DNA of 64,000 nucleotides, taken from assembly GCF_002224645.1 (NCBI RefSeq), contig NZ_CP022121.1, forward strand, positions 434,001 through 498,000. Direction: 5' to 3'. The position numbers and the translations under genes are program-made. The notes under the pieces are model-generated. The model was given only the letters and a program-made list of their open reading frames with translations. It had not been told where the DNA came from and did no database searches. Below are positions 9,483-18,558 of this stretch, piece after piece. The first letter of the stretch is position 1. Every line of letters begins with the position of its first letter. Source of the stretch: Dehalobacterium formicoaceticum. GTDB taxonomy: Bacteria > Bacillota > Dehalobacteriia > Dehalobacteriales > Dehalobacteriaceae.

Positions 9483-11375
9483 TTGGGCAATTTATGGTGG
9501 TATATAAACCGCATGAAAGCAATGAGCCTTATGGAAATTCTTTGGCGGTTACAGCAAAAACAAATACATAAAAAGGAAAGAAAAGCTTTTGGGAATAGTA
9601 AGATTTCCGTTACGAATAAGGTTTTTTATAAAAGGTTGGAGCGGCTGAATATAGACGAAGCCCGACTGGGACTTAATTTATCAAATCATAAATATACATC
9701 AAAAAAGATAATCGCCTTGTTTGATGTATTTGAATATGAACTTTACAAGAAAAACTGGCATGCTGGATTTCAAACGAAAAATAAATGGCCATTAAAATTT
9801 TCTTATGATTTAGATTATAAACAGCGGGTTGACATTGGAGACGTAAGAACAAACTGGGAATTAAACAGACACTTTCAATTCCCACTACTGGCTAAAGGTT
9901 GCTTTGTCACGAAAGACCCGGTATATATGAATGAATTGGTCGATTTGTTTGATGATTGGACCGAAAAGAACCCTTTTCTCTATGGGGTATCCTGGACAAG
10001 CATCATGGAAGTTGCCATCAGAACAAATTCCTGGATATTCTGCTACTGTTTCCTTAAGCAAGTGAAGGATGCTCCGACCAGGATCCTTGAAGAACTTAGA
10101 GTGGGCATCATCAACATGACTGAATATATTGCCAATCATTACTCCAGGTTTTCATCAGCGAACAACCATGTTATTGTAGAAGCTTATGTAATTGGCCTTT
10201 CCGGGATCATTTTTGATTATGAACCTTGGATTACAATAGGGATCAGCATCTTGGATACAGAGATCCTGCGCCAGAATTATGCTGACGGAATAAATAAAGA
10301 GCTATCCCTGCATTATCAAGCTTTTGTTATGGAAGCTTTGGGCCTGTTCATCCGAGTTATGAAATTCAATCATATTGAAGTTCCAATAACTTGGTTTGAT
10401 ATCTTAAAAAAAATGAGCCGATATGTCTCAAATTGTATCGGTAAATTTGGTGAAGTTATTGTCTTTGGCGATAACGATGAGGGGAAAATATTAGATCTTC
10501 AAGGAGAGATGATTAACTATTATCATTATGTTCTTGAATTGATGAGCATGTTGTTAGAAGAAAGATATGTTGACTTGTCTAATGTTCATGAAAACATAAG
10601 TTGGATATTTTCAGACAACAACATTTCCGAAGCTAAAAATAAAGTGCTTTATGACAATTCTAATTGTATCTGTTATCAAGAAGGCGGTCATACGATTTTA
10701 AAAAGCCGCGATAGAAGCATACTAATTGGCATTGACCACGCCGCTCTTGGATTTGGGCCGATTGCAGCCCATGGACATGCAGATGCATTGAGTTTTCAGA
10801 TGTTTGTAAATGGTTTTCCGGTATTCGGGGATCCCGGTACATATAATTATCATTTTACTCCAGAGGATAGGGACTATTTCAGAAAAACGATCAATCATAA
10901 TACGGTTACTATTAATGACAGAGACCAATCAGAAATGCTGGGGGCATTTTTATGGGGCAAGAAAGCAAACACCAAGATTAACAATTGTATATTTAACGGG
11001 AGCGAGGCAATCATTGACCTTTTCCATGACGGATATGCTCCTGTTATTCATTCAAGACGATATCAATTTAATTCGGTAAATATCCTTAGGATTGAAGACA
11101 GAATTAAAAATATCCTTAATTCAGTCAATTGTATCTTGACGTTTATCTTAGGTCCCGGGTTTTGTGCTCAGGTAATCAATAATGATAAAATCGTAATTTC
11201 TAACGGAGCAAGGGAAGTCACCATGAATTTTTCGGGAACCCATGACTATGTCATTGAAGAAGATACAATGTGGTATTCTGATAAATATTTTAAAAGAGAA
11301 AAAGTGGTTGGCATCAGAATAAAGATAAGCACAAACAAAGATTGCACATTAATTACTACAATTAGTGTCAAGTGA
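9483..11375 (+). CDS. Heparinase II/III family polysaccharide lyase
   Basis: The 630-residue protein has an N-terminal alpha/alpha-toroid domain (Hepar_II_III_N, about 40-340) and a C-terminal beta-sandwich with the family signature HGHADALSFQMF and GDPGTYNYHF. These enzymes cleave uronic-acid-containing polysaccharides by beta-elimination. Homologues occur in capsule loci, where they trim or recycle the polymer. The start is a TTG at 9483, supported by GGAGG 7 bases upstream; the nearby ATG at 9479 is out of frame and soon stops. No signal peptide is evident. It is on the opposite strand to most of the cluster. Confidence 0.88.
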   Translation: MGNLWWYINRMKAMSLMEILWRLQQKQIHKKERKAFGNSKISVTNKVFYKRLERLNIDEARLGLNLSNHKYTSKKIIALFDVFEYELYKKNWHAGFQTKNKWPLKFSYDLDYKQRVDIGDVRTNWELNRHFQFPLLAKGCFVTKDPVYMNELVDLFDDWTEKNPFLYGVSWTSIMEVAIRTNSWIFCYCFLKQVKDAPTRILEELRVGIINMTEYIANHYSRFSSANNHVIVEAYVIGLSGIIFDYEPWITIGISILDTEILRQNYADGINKELSLHYQAFVMEALGLFIRVMKFNHIEVPITWFDILKKMSRYVSNCIGKFGEVIVFGDNDEGKILDLQGEMINYYHYVLELMSMLLEERYVDLSNVHENISWIFSDNNISEAKNKVLYDNSNCICYQEGGHTILKSRDRSILIGIDHAALGFGPIAAHGHADALSFQMFVNGFPVFGDPGTYNYHFTPEDRDYFRKTINHNTVTINDRDQSEMLGAFLWGKKANTKINNCIFNGSEAIIDLFHDGYAPVIHSRRYQFNSVNILRIEDRIKNILNSVNCILTFILGPGFCAQVINNDKIVISNGAREVTMNFSGTHDYVIEEDTMWYSDKYFKREKVVGIRIKISTNKDCTLITTISVK

Positions 11376-11379
11376 CATA

Positions 11380-11808
11380 CTCCCACCACCTACGCTAACG
11401 CTTAGCGGTAGGGGCTTCTTGGGACGTACCAGCTAACGCCAGTATAATTACCAAGCTAACCCCGTTTGCCCAACGGTTCTATCTATTAGATTTAGGCTAT
11501 ACCGAGCAAGCGTCGGCCTTCATTTCTGATATTGATTGCAGCATTTATGTCACGGTCTAACTCTGTACCACAATTACTGCAAATCCAAACTCTATCATCT
11601 ATTACTTTACGCCGATATTTTATAACCAAGACGAGGTGATAATTCATCAAAAAGACTGAATGATTGTTATTGTCTAATTCCACAGTATTCACCGCCATAG
11701 ATAACTATACTACTGATTATATTATGGCAATATTTTCATGACAAGAACAAAACAAAGAGCGACAATTCATCCCCCACCTAAAGAGGTGGGAGGCTTCTTG
11801 TCGCACGA
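11380..11808 (-). mobile_element. Internally deleted IS200/IS605-family element
   Basis: About 430 bases keep both ends of an IS200/IS605 element but almost none of its interior. The right-side hairpin (11773-11790) is the left end when read on the minus strand; the imperfect hairpin 11389-11412 is the right end. Both hairpins adjoin an AAGAAGCC sequence, as expected for transposase-recognised subterminal structures. Between them is a fused tnpA/tnpB remnant. It lies directly after the stop codon of the heparinase-like gene. Exact ends are uncertain because this family makes no target duplication. Confidence 0.82.
11492..11698 (-). pseudogene. TnpA N terminus fused in frame to TnpB C terminus
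   Basis: The 68-residue frame begins with NNHSVFLMNYHLVLVIKYRR, the N terminus of the IS200 Y1 transposase TnpA, and switches near residue 35 (about 11593) to VWICSNCGTELDRDINAAIN, the zinc-ribbon and RuvC-III tail of the RNA-guided nuclease TnpB. The catalytic Tyr of TnpA and most of TnpB are gone, so neither activity remains. The two genes normally lie side by side in this order, so a single internal deletion explains the fusion. Confidence 0.9.
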
Positions 11809-11855
11809 GGTTAAAAAGGTTTAAAACGCAAATAAAAGAAAAAGTAGGTATCATC

Positions 11856-12920
11856 ATGACAGACAATAAGCTTAAAGTGCTTATGATCGGCCCAGACCCA
11901 AATGAAAAAGGTGGAATTGCTTCAGTTGTCAACCAATATTATGAAGCCGATCTGAACCAACTCATTATTTTGAAATATATTCCGACAATGAAAAGCGGGA
12001 CCAAACTTTTTAAATTCATGTATTTTATTAAGTGCATGATGCAATATATTGGAACGATTAAAAATTATGAAATCATTCATATTCATATGTCTTCGCGAGG
12101 CAGCTTCCGACGCAAAAAGTATTTTATAAAAATTGCGAAAATATTTGATAAAAAAATTATAATTCACCTGCATTCAGGAGAATTCCATCAATTTTACTAC
12201 AATGAAAGTAATGAAAAACAAAAGAATGTCATTAGGATGACATTCTCTTCAGCAAATAAAGTTATCGCCCTGTCTGAAGAATGGCGTGACTTTCTATCAG
12301 AGATCTGTGATATCAATAAAATAAGCATACTTTATAATTCAGTGCAACTCCCGGAAATAACTGATAAAAACTATGACAATGAGGATATTCTTTTTCTCGG
12401 CAGACTAAGTAAAGAAAAAGGAATTGATGATCTATTGGATATTTTCCCCCAAATTATTAATAGAAATAAAAATGCACACATGTACCTGGCTGGTGATGGT
12501 GATATTGATAGATATAAAACTATTTGTTTTAAAAAAGGCATTGAGAAACATGTAACTTTTTTAGGTTGGGTATCCGGATCCGAAAAGCAAGCATATTTAG
12601 CGAAATGCAGCATTTTTGTCTTGTCTTCCTACCATGAAGGGATGCCTATGTCTCTGCTTGAAGCAATGTCTCATGGATGTGCAGTTATTACCACACGTGT
12701 TGGAGGGATTCCCCATGTGATCGAAAACGAAAAAAACGGGTTATTAATTGATCCCGGTGATCGGAAGGCTTTAGCAAACTGCATCATAACTTTACTAAAC
12801 AATCCTTCTCTTAAAAAGACCTTGGGAGAAGCAGCCTATCTAACGATATATGAAAAATTTAATATCAATAAAACAAATTTAAGATTAATTCAATTATATC
12901 AGGAGGCTATGGAAGATTAG
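11856..12920 (+). CDS. Glycosyltransferase family 4
   Basis: The 354-residue GT-B enzyme has an N-terminal GPDPNEKGGIASVV loop, the donor-domain opening DILFLGRLSKEKGIDDLL, then HEGMPMSLLEAMSHGCAVITT, which holds the E-x7-E retaining motif, and GGIPHVIENEKNGLL. It probably adds one sugar to the lipid-linked repeat unit in the cytoplasm. It follows the heparinase-like gene on the plus strand, split from it by the IS605 remnant, and ends 2 bases before the convergent wzz gene. Confidence 0.92.
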   Translation: MTDNKLKVLMIGPDPNEKGGIASVVNQYYEADLNQLIILKYIPTMKSGTKLFKFMYFIKCMMQYIGTIKNYEIIHIHMSSRGSFRRKKYFIKIAKIFDKKIIIHLHSGEFHQFYYNESNEKQKNVIRMTFSSANKVIALSEEWRDFLSEICDINKISILYNSVQLPEITDKNYDNEDILFLGRLSKEKGIDDLLDIFPQIINRNKNAHMYLAGDGDIDRYKTICFKKGIEKHVTFLGWVSGSEKQAYLAKCSIFVLSSYHEGMPMSLLEAMSHGCAVITTRVGGIPHVIENEKNGLLIDPGDRKALANCIITLLNNPSLKKTLGEAAYLTIYEKFNINKTNLRLIQLYQEAMED

Positions 12921-12922
12921 TT

Positions 12923-13552
12923 TTAATTTTTAAGCTCGGCGACCTTCTTATTCATACTGCGCAGATAGTCAATAAAGATGACAAAAATAAAGGCAGCAAA
13001 TAAACTGAGCATAAAGGCTAGTACCCCATTAGTTACAATGTTAGGTGATACCGGTTCCACAGGCAATTGGGCAGCACCTAAAATAGCAATATTATCTACC
13101 TGAGTTAAAGCGACAATGCGCGTTTTTAAAACCTTGGCAATCGAATCCACAACGATTTGGGCATGATAGGGATTTAAATCCCGATAAGTGATGGTAAACA
13201 CCCGAGAATCTGAGAAAGATTCAAAATTGATTCTCTTTCTCAGATCATCAAGAGAAATACTCGTATCCCCGGTTATTTGTCTGGTAACCTCATTTTTTAT
13301 TTCATTTAAAACGCTATCGGTGTTTAAGATCTCCCGATAGTCATTAATGATCTCCCGACCAGCTATTAATTCGTCATAAAAATATTCCGAACCCGAATCA
13401 GGATTTTTTATAATCATCATGGAAACATTCGCTTCATACATTTTAGGGATTACCCAATAACTTAAAGCTGCCATTGTTCCTGCACATAGCAAAGCAAATA
13501 AGATCATGAAACCCAGACTTTTTTTTAATAACTGATAATAATGAATACTCAT
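12923..13552 (-). CDS. Wzz/YveK-type chain-length determinant protein
   Basis: The 209-residue protein has membrane helices near each end (about 11-33 and 172-195) around an extracytoplasmic domain, the usual Wzz layout. Motifs include SYWVIPKMYEANVSMMI and the proline-rich PVEPVSPN just before the second helix. Such proteins control polymer length and in Gram-positives pair with a tyrosine kinase; no kinase gene is seen in the window. The next gene upstream is a second, frameshifted Wzz. Confidence 0.88.
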   Translation of the reverse strand: MSIHYYQLLKKSLGFMILFALLCAGTMAALSYWVIPKMYEANVSMMIIKNPDSGSEYFYDELIAGREIINDYREILNTDSVLNEIKNEVTRQITGDTSISLDDLRKRINFESFSDSRVFTITYRDLNPYHAQIVVDSIAKVLKTRIVALTQVDNIAILGAAQLPVEPVSPNIVTNGVLAFMLSLFAAFIFVIFIDYLRSMNKKVAELKN

Positions 13553-13571
13553 TTCATGCCCTCCAGGATTT

Positions 13572-14182
13572 TTATTCTATGGAATTAATGATTATGTCCT
13601 TTATTAAAACAATCAAAAAAGCACATCCCATGGATACTACCAGAGCGAATGCAGCAAGTTTTTTAAGCGATAGCCCAATAGAGTAAGCAAAATAATTTTT
13701 ATTATCCACAATAATCAACACATTCTCTTGATAGTTTTCCATTATCTCCTGCTGGAGTACGTTGACGATTGATTCGAGTACCGAAGTGGCCTTTTCCGGA
13801 GCGGAATCACGATAACTGATGGAAAAGGTTCTTGCCCCGGGAGTATCATTAAAGATCATATCATCTCTGATACCGTCTTTGATTAAAGAGGGTTTCCCCG
13901 GGTTTAATGTAACCAATTCTTCTTGTACTTTTGCTGCGAAACCATCCGTTCTTATCAGGATTCGAATATCCTTGATCAGCTCCGTCCCCAGAAATAATTC
14001 TCTGGATGTATCTGCTCCATAATTAACCCATAATGTAATGCTCGCTTCATACTGTTTTGGTGCAAAATATTTATACCCCAGTAAAATAGTCGTAACTCCA
14101 AAATAATGAAAAAAATGATGAACAGGGCATTCCTTTTTAGTAAATTGATATAGTAGCTTATTTCCAAAATCAACGCCCCCAT
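13572..14182 (-). pseudogene. Second Wzz-like chain-length determinant, frameshifted
   Basis: Two overlapping frames together encode one Wzz-like protein. The first gives the N-terminal helix (NLLKRNALFIIFFI). After a run of seven T (minus strand, about 14107-14113) homology continues in another frame as YKYFAPKQYEASITLWVNYG and on to the terminal helix ending at 13572. Adding one base in the T run restores about 204 residues, the same size as its neighbour. This may be a real mutation, phase variation or a sequencing error. The initiation codon is also unclear: the ATG at 14182 lacks a good site, and a TTG at 14167 has GGGGG before it. Confidence 0.82.
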
Positions 14183-14185
14183 AAA

Positions 14186-15451
14186 TTAAGAAAATTCACG
14201 TTCTGTTCCCGGCGCCTTGATACATACTAAATATATACTGGTAAAGATAAAAAAGGCCAAATTAGGAGTGGTCATTACGTCTTGATAAAATATACCTGTA
14301 AATAAAGTCAGTAAACTAAATATTGCCACATAATGCTTTAAGCTATAAGCCCCGCTAAAATAAACAATCTTCACAGTCATCAGCACAATAAAGAGCAACT
14401 GAGCAGCAACTCCGGCAACCCCACTATCAATTAAGGTGTTAAATAATTGCGGTCGCGTCCCGCCAAATAAATTTCTGGCATAGTACTTTTCGCTGACTAT
14501 GCCGAAAGCTCCTGTTAGTTGCCCGGAAAACCCGGCACCAATTCCATAGCCAAAAGTTCGGGTAAGAGGTGATCTGTCAATAATATCATACGCGATCATA
14601 GTTTTATTATATCGTCCAATATCCTCACTATTTACTTCAGTCATATATTCCGTGAGATACTCCCTGGAAAATATCTCTGATACCTCCCGATGATAAACCT
14701 GGCGATACATGAAACTCGTCCCATAAAACAAGATAGCAGCACTAAGCACCATAAAAAGCACCTTAGTGACGGTAAATTTTTTCGTCACCCACAAGGTAAT
14801 GACAAACATGATCGGTATCATGACAAAAACAATTTTCGTCTCATTCAATCCAAGGGGCACAAAAAATAAAAAATACCAACCAAAAATACGTTTCCCTTGA
14901 GCCAGTCTTTGGCACAATTCAGAAAAAAATAGGATCAAAAGAAACAGAGACATAATACCGCTGGTGCCATAGCCATACAGCCCTGTTACTATATCCCCAG
15001 AAGGATTACTACTGGAAAATCTCTGGATAATAGAAACCGGAACAGAGATATAACCAATGATGCGCACAATATTATACATCTGATAAAAAACGCGGTCACC
15101 ATGATAATAGAGCAAAATAAGAAAAACAAAGACATATTTATATTGCCGCAATTGAAGCAGGATGACCATGATTTGATTACCATTCAAAAGAGCAAGTACG
15201 GCGCTAAAGACATAACTAAAACACAAAACCGAGACTGCAACAAGAGTGATACGGTCAAAGCCGATTTCAATGCGTTTCTTTTTTACTGCAACCAGAGAAT
15301 CGATCAGTAACAATAAAAAAACAAAATCGTCACTAATCTTGAACATGGTACTATCAGTTATTTGAAGCATCACCTGTGATAACATCGCAACAAGAACCAG
15401 TATGATAAACCGATAATTCAGACTCTCATCCCGTTTCATTATGTCTGCCAT
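14186..15451 (-). CDS. Wzy/O-antigen ligase-like polymerase
   Basis: The 421-residue protein is almost wholly membrane: about ten to twelve hydrophobic segments and one larger external loop (about 245-320; YHREVSEIFSREYLTEYM to ARNLFGGTRPQLFNTLID). A short motif, FGYGIGAGFSG, in the loop resembles those of O-antigen polymerases and ligases. In a locus with Wzx and Wzz it is the expected repeat-unit polymerase. Sequence divergence in this family makes the exact reaction uncertain. Confidence 0.82.
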   Translation of the reverse strand: MADIMKRDESLNYRFIILVLVAMLSQVMLQITDSTMFKISDDFVFLLLLIDSLVAVKKKRIEIGFDRITLVAVSVLCFSYVFSAVLALLNGNQIMVILLQLRQYKYVFVFLILLYYHGDRVFYQMYNIVRIIGYISVPVSIIQRFSSSNPSGDIVTGLYGYGTSGIMSLFLLILFFSELCQRLAQGKRIFGWYFLFFVPLGLNETKIVFVMIPIMFVITLWVTKKFTVTKVLFMVLSAAILFYGTSFMYRQVYHREVSEIFSREYLTEYMTEVNSEDIGRYNKTMIAYDIIDRSPLTRTFGYGIGAGFSGQLTGAFGIVSEKYYARNLFGGTRPQLFNTLIDSGVAGVAAQLLFIVLMTVKIVYFSGAYSLKHYVAIFSLLTLFTGIFYQDVMTTPNLAFFIFTSIYLVCIKAPGTEREFS

Positions 15452-15464
15452 TTGGGTTCCTCTT

Positions 15465-16496
15465 TTATAATTCTCTCTTATTTAAGATCTTCGTGAGCAG
15501 GATCTTTACCTTTAAGTAAGTAAGATCCATCTCTTTGATCACACCAACGCGTTTCAATTGATGCAAATCACATCCAGGGTAATTATGCCCCGGTTCTGTC
15601 GTAACCGCAGAAACATAGATTTCTTTGACTTTTTGCTCTATTTTTTCATCAACATCAGCCAGCTTACCATCAGGATACGCAAAATGAACGTCCTTTGAAA
15701 CTGTAATGCCAATAATTTTCTCCTTACTGACATAAAGCTCCTTTTCAAATTCCGGTAAGGCATTCTTGGCAAGAATCCGATGGGACACAGTGTGGGAACC
15801 AAAATCAATTCCCGCATCAGCCATCCTTTTTATTTCCTGCCAGGTTAATAATCCATTATCCTTTTTTTCTAAGGTCAAACCAATTTCATCAGCGATCTGC
15901 TTAATCATTGTATCCCTTTCCTTGGGAGCATTGTGTTTTATTTTTTGCATTAACGTGTATGCTAAATCCATCTTATCATTATTATTGCTTAATTTTGCCG
16001 ATATTCCCAGACAGGGAATATCCACTCGCTCTTGGTCAATGGATTTTACCAGCTGCTCTACTTGATCATGCCAAAGGGTTTCTCCTGTATCAATGTATCC
16101 TGTGGGCAAGTAAATCATAGGAGTCACCTGATACTTCTGAAAAACTACCATACCATGATCATAATTATTTCGATAACCATCATCAAAAGTACATACCAGA
16201 TAGTTATACTCTAATTCTTTTTCCGTTCTCAAGAGCCGAATACCCTCGTTTAAAGACACGCAACGATATTTCTTGGTGCAATACTTCATTTGTTTTTCAA
16301 AGGCAGCCGCAGTAACACCGAGGGAAGAAATAAAAACGTTTTTCCCCTGTTGAGCTTCCAACTTATGATAAGCCAGGATCACTACTGTTTTTTTTCTCTG
16401 ATATAGTAATGATAAAAGAAAATAAACACCTGTCCAATATATCAGCCAAGCCAGAATCTTCTTAAACATTTCTCTTCTTGCCCTTTTTTTCATCAT
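15465..16496 (-). CDS. Membrane-anchored polysaccharide deacetylase
   Basis: The 343-residue protein has an N-terminal membrane segment (about 15-30) and a NodB-type domain. YLVCTFDDGYRNNYDHG carries the catalytic and metal Asp pair, FGSHTVSHRIL the two metal histidines, and FAYPDGKL the third motif. It probably removes acetyl groups from GlcNAc or ManNAc residues of the polymer on the outer face of the membrane, as in PIA/PNAG systems. AGGAAGTGAC precedes the first ATG. Confidence 0.92.
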   Translation of the reverse strand: MMKKRARREMFKKILAWLIYWTGVYFLLSLLYQRKKTVVILAYHKLEAQQGKNVFISSLGVTAAAFEKQMKYCTKKYRCVSLNEGIRLLRTEKELEYNYLVCTFDDGYRNNYDHGMVVFQKYQVTPMIYLPTGYIDTGETLWHDQVEQLVKSIDQERVDIPCLGISAKLSNNNDKMDLAYTLMQKIKHNAPKERDTMIKQIADEIGLTLEKKDNGLLTWQEIKRMADAGIDFGSHTVSHRILAKNALPEFEKELYVSKEKIIGITVSKDVHFAYPDGKLADVDEKIEQKVKEIYVSAVTTEPGHNYPGCDLHQLKRVGVIKEMDLTYLKVKILLTKILNKREL

Positions 16497-16541
16497 GTCA
16501 CTTCCTGCTTACTCAATCAGTCTTATTAATGAAGCATATCT

Positions 16542-17414
16542 TTAGGTTTCTTCTGCAACCAGGGACAAGATATACTTTCCATATTCCGTCATGTGCAGTT
16601 GTTCCCCGATACGAAGCAACTGTTCCGTATTTATTAACCCTCTGCGCCAAGCGATCTCTTCCAGGCATGCAATGTATAAACCTTGTCTCAACTGTACGGT
16701 TTCAACAAATTCACTGGCCCGAAGAATCCCCTCCGGTGTTCCCGTATCAAGCCATGCCATACCTCGGCCAAACTCAATGACCTTCAATTTATTTCGTGCC
16801 AGATAAGCATTATTAACCGCTGTAATTTCCAACTCACCCCGAGGAGAAGGCTTAACATTATTGGCGATCTCCACTACACCTTGATCATAAAAATATAATC
16901 CGGGAACAGCGTAATGAGATTTCGGTTTAGCCGGTTTTTCTTCCAAAGAAATTACCTGTCTATTTTTATCAAACTCAACGACACCAAAATCAGAAGGATT
17001 TTTTACCCGATAACCGAAAATCACCGCCCCTTCTAAAGCTTCTTGGGCTTCCTGAAGATCTATGGTCAGATTTTGACCATAGAAAACATTATCCCCTAAA
17101 ATCAAGCATACCTCTTCTCCCTCAATAAACTTTTCTCCCAAGATAAATGCTTCCGCCAAACCTCGCGGATCAGACTGAGCCACATAGGACAGGGTAATAC
17201 CCAACTGGGAACCATCACCAAACAGTCTCTGATAATAAGGCAAATCTAGTGGAGTCGAAATAATTAAGATATCCTTTATCTTAGCTAACAGAAGGACTGA
17301 TAAGGGATAATAAATCATCGGTTTATCATAAATTGGCAATAGTTGTTTTGAGACCACCTGGGTCATGGGATATAATCTGGTTCCTTTTCCACCTGCCAGA
17401 ATAATTCCTTTCAT
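16542..17414 (-). CDS. rmlA: Glucose-1-phosphate thymidylyltransferase
   Basis: The 291-residue enzyme has the nucleotidyltransferase signature [17 protein letters not shown], then [28 protein letters not shown] and [20 protein letters not shown], all typical of RmlA. It makes dTDP-glucose from dTTP and glucose-1-phosphate. The ATG at 17414 has AGGTGAGGG just upstream and the conserved N terminus starts there. The dehydratase rmlB and the later rhamnose genes are absent from the window, so the end sugar may instead be an amino sugar made with the adjacent DegT enzyme. Confidence 0.95.
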   Translation of the reverse strand: MKGIILAGGKGTRLYPMTQVVSKQLLPIYDKPMIYYPLSVLLLAKIKDILIISTPLDLPYYQRLFGDGSQLGITLSYVAQSDPRGLAEAFILGEKFIEGEEVCLILGDNVFYGQNLTIDLQEAQEALEGAVIFGYRVKNPSDFGVVEFDKNRQVISLEEKPAKPKSHYAVPGLYFYDQGVVEIANNVKPSPRGELEITAVNNAYLARNKLKVIEFGRGMAWLDTGTPEGILRASEFVETVQLRQGLYIACLEEIAWRRGLINTEQLLRIGEQLHMTEYGKYILSLVAEET

Positions 17415-17419
17415 TTCCC

Positions 17420-18526
17420 TCACCTCTCTAAAATGACCTGACAAATTCTTTTCACATCATTTAAATTAAGTGCCCCAAACAAAGGAAGGGTAAGGATCCG
17501 ATCACCGATGTATTTAGCAACCGGCGTTGCCTCTTCTTGATACCGTCCTTCGTAACAGGAAAAGCGGCTCGTTAAAGGATAAAAATATTTGCGTGCGAGA
17601 ATATCTTCCTTTTTCAAGGCCTCTACCACCTCATTTCGGGTTTTACCAAATTCCTTTTCATCAAAAAGAACAGGGAAATAGGCATAATTAGTAGTAACAC
17701 CCTTTTGAGGAGATAGATAGCTCAATCCTCTGATTCCATCCAAATACTCCCGATAGCAATCGACAATTTTTTTACGCAAAGCAATTTGATGATCAATATA
17801 ACGGATGTTGCATATCCCCATGGCCGCCTGAAACTCATTCATTTTTGCGTTTGTCCCAACTTCAGTGACATCTTCAGGAGATGAAATACCAAAGTTCTTT
17901 AAACGACTCAACCTTTCCTCATAACTACTGTCAGAAAAAGTCAGCGCCCCCCCCTCAATGGTATGGAAGACCTTAGTGGCATGAAATGAGAACATAGAAA
18001 TATCACCAAAGCGGCCAATGCCCTGTCCGTTAATTTTGACGCCAAAGGCATGAGCTGCATCATAGATCACCTTGAGACCATACTTCTTTGCAATTTGATC
18101 TATTTTCTCAACATTACATACTTGTCCGTAAACATGTACCGGAACTATAGCCGACGTTTTTTCGGTAATCAAAGCTTCCATCTTAGACGTATCTAAGGTA
18201 AAATCCATAGGACTAATATCACAAAAAACAGGTGTGAGTCCCTGACGTATCAAAGCATGGGTAGTCGAAGCAAAGGTAAAAGGAGTGGTTATAACCTCAC
18301 CGGTAAGCTGCAAGGTCTCGATTGCGCATTCCAAAGCCAGATGACCATTTGTAAACAAGCTAATATTTTTTACATTTAGATAATCCACCAGTAAACCTGT
18401 TAACTTCTGGTGCAAAGGTCCCATATTGGTAAGCAGGCCCGTATCCCAAATGGATTTGATTTCTGCAATATATTCTTCCACCGGTGGCAGGCTGGGAATG
18501 GTGACGGGAATTGATCGTGGCTTCAT
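17420..18526 (-). CDS. DegT/DnrJ/EryC1-family sugar aminotransferase
   Basis: The 368-residue PLP enzyme has the family motifs [33 protein letters not shown] (the Asp binds the PLP ring nitrogen) and [18 protein letters not shown], where the Lys of HATK forms the Schiff base. It transaminates a 3- or 4-keto nucleotide sugar. It ends 5 bases before rmlA, which suggests a joint route to a dTDP-linked amino sugar. Which keto sugar it uses cannot be told. Confidence 0.93.
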   Translation of the reverse strand: MKPRSIPVTIPSLPPVEEYIAEIKSIWDTGLLTNMGPLHQKLTGLLVDYLNVKNISLFTNGHLALECAIETLQLTGEVITTPFTFASTTHALIRQGLTPVFCDISPMDFTLDTSKMEALITEKTSAIVPVHVYGQVCNVEKIDQIAKKYGLKVIYDAAHAFGVKINGQGIGRFGDISMFSFHATKVFHTIEGGALTFSDSSYEERLSRLKNFGISSPEDVTEVGTNAKMNEFQAAMGICNIRYIDHQIALRKKIVDCYREYLDGIRGLSYLSPQKGVTTNYAYFPVLFDEKEFGKTRNEVVEALKKEDILARKYFYPLTSRFSCYEGRYQEEATPVAKYIGDRILTLPLFGALNLNDVKRICQVILER

Positions 18527-18558
18527 AATTACTCTCCCCTTGATCCTTCATGATATGA

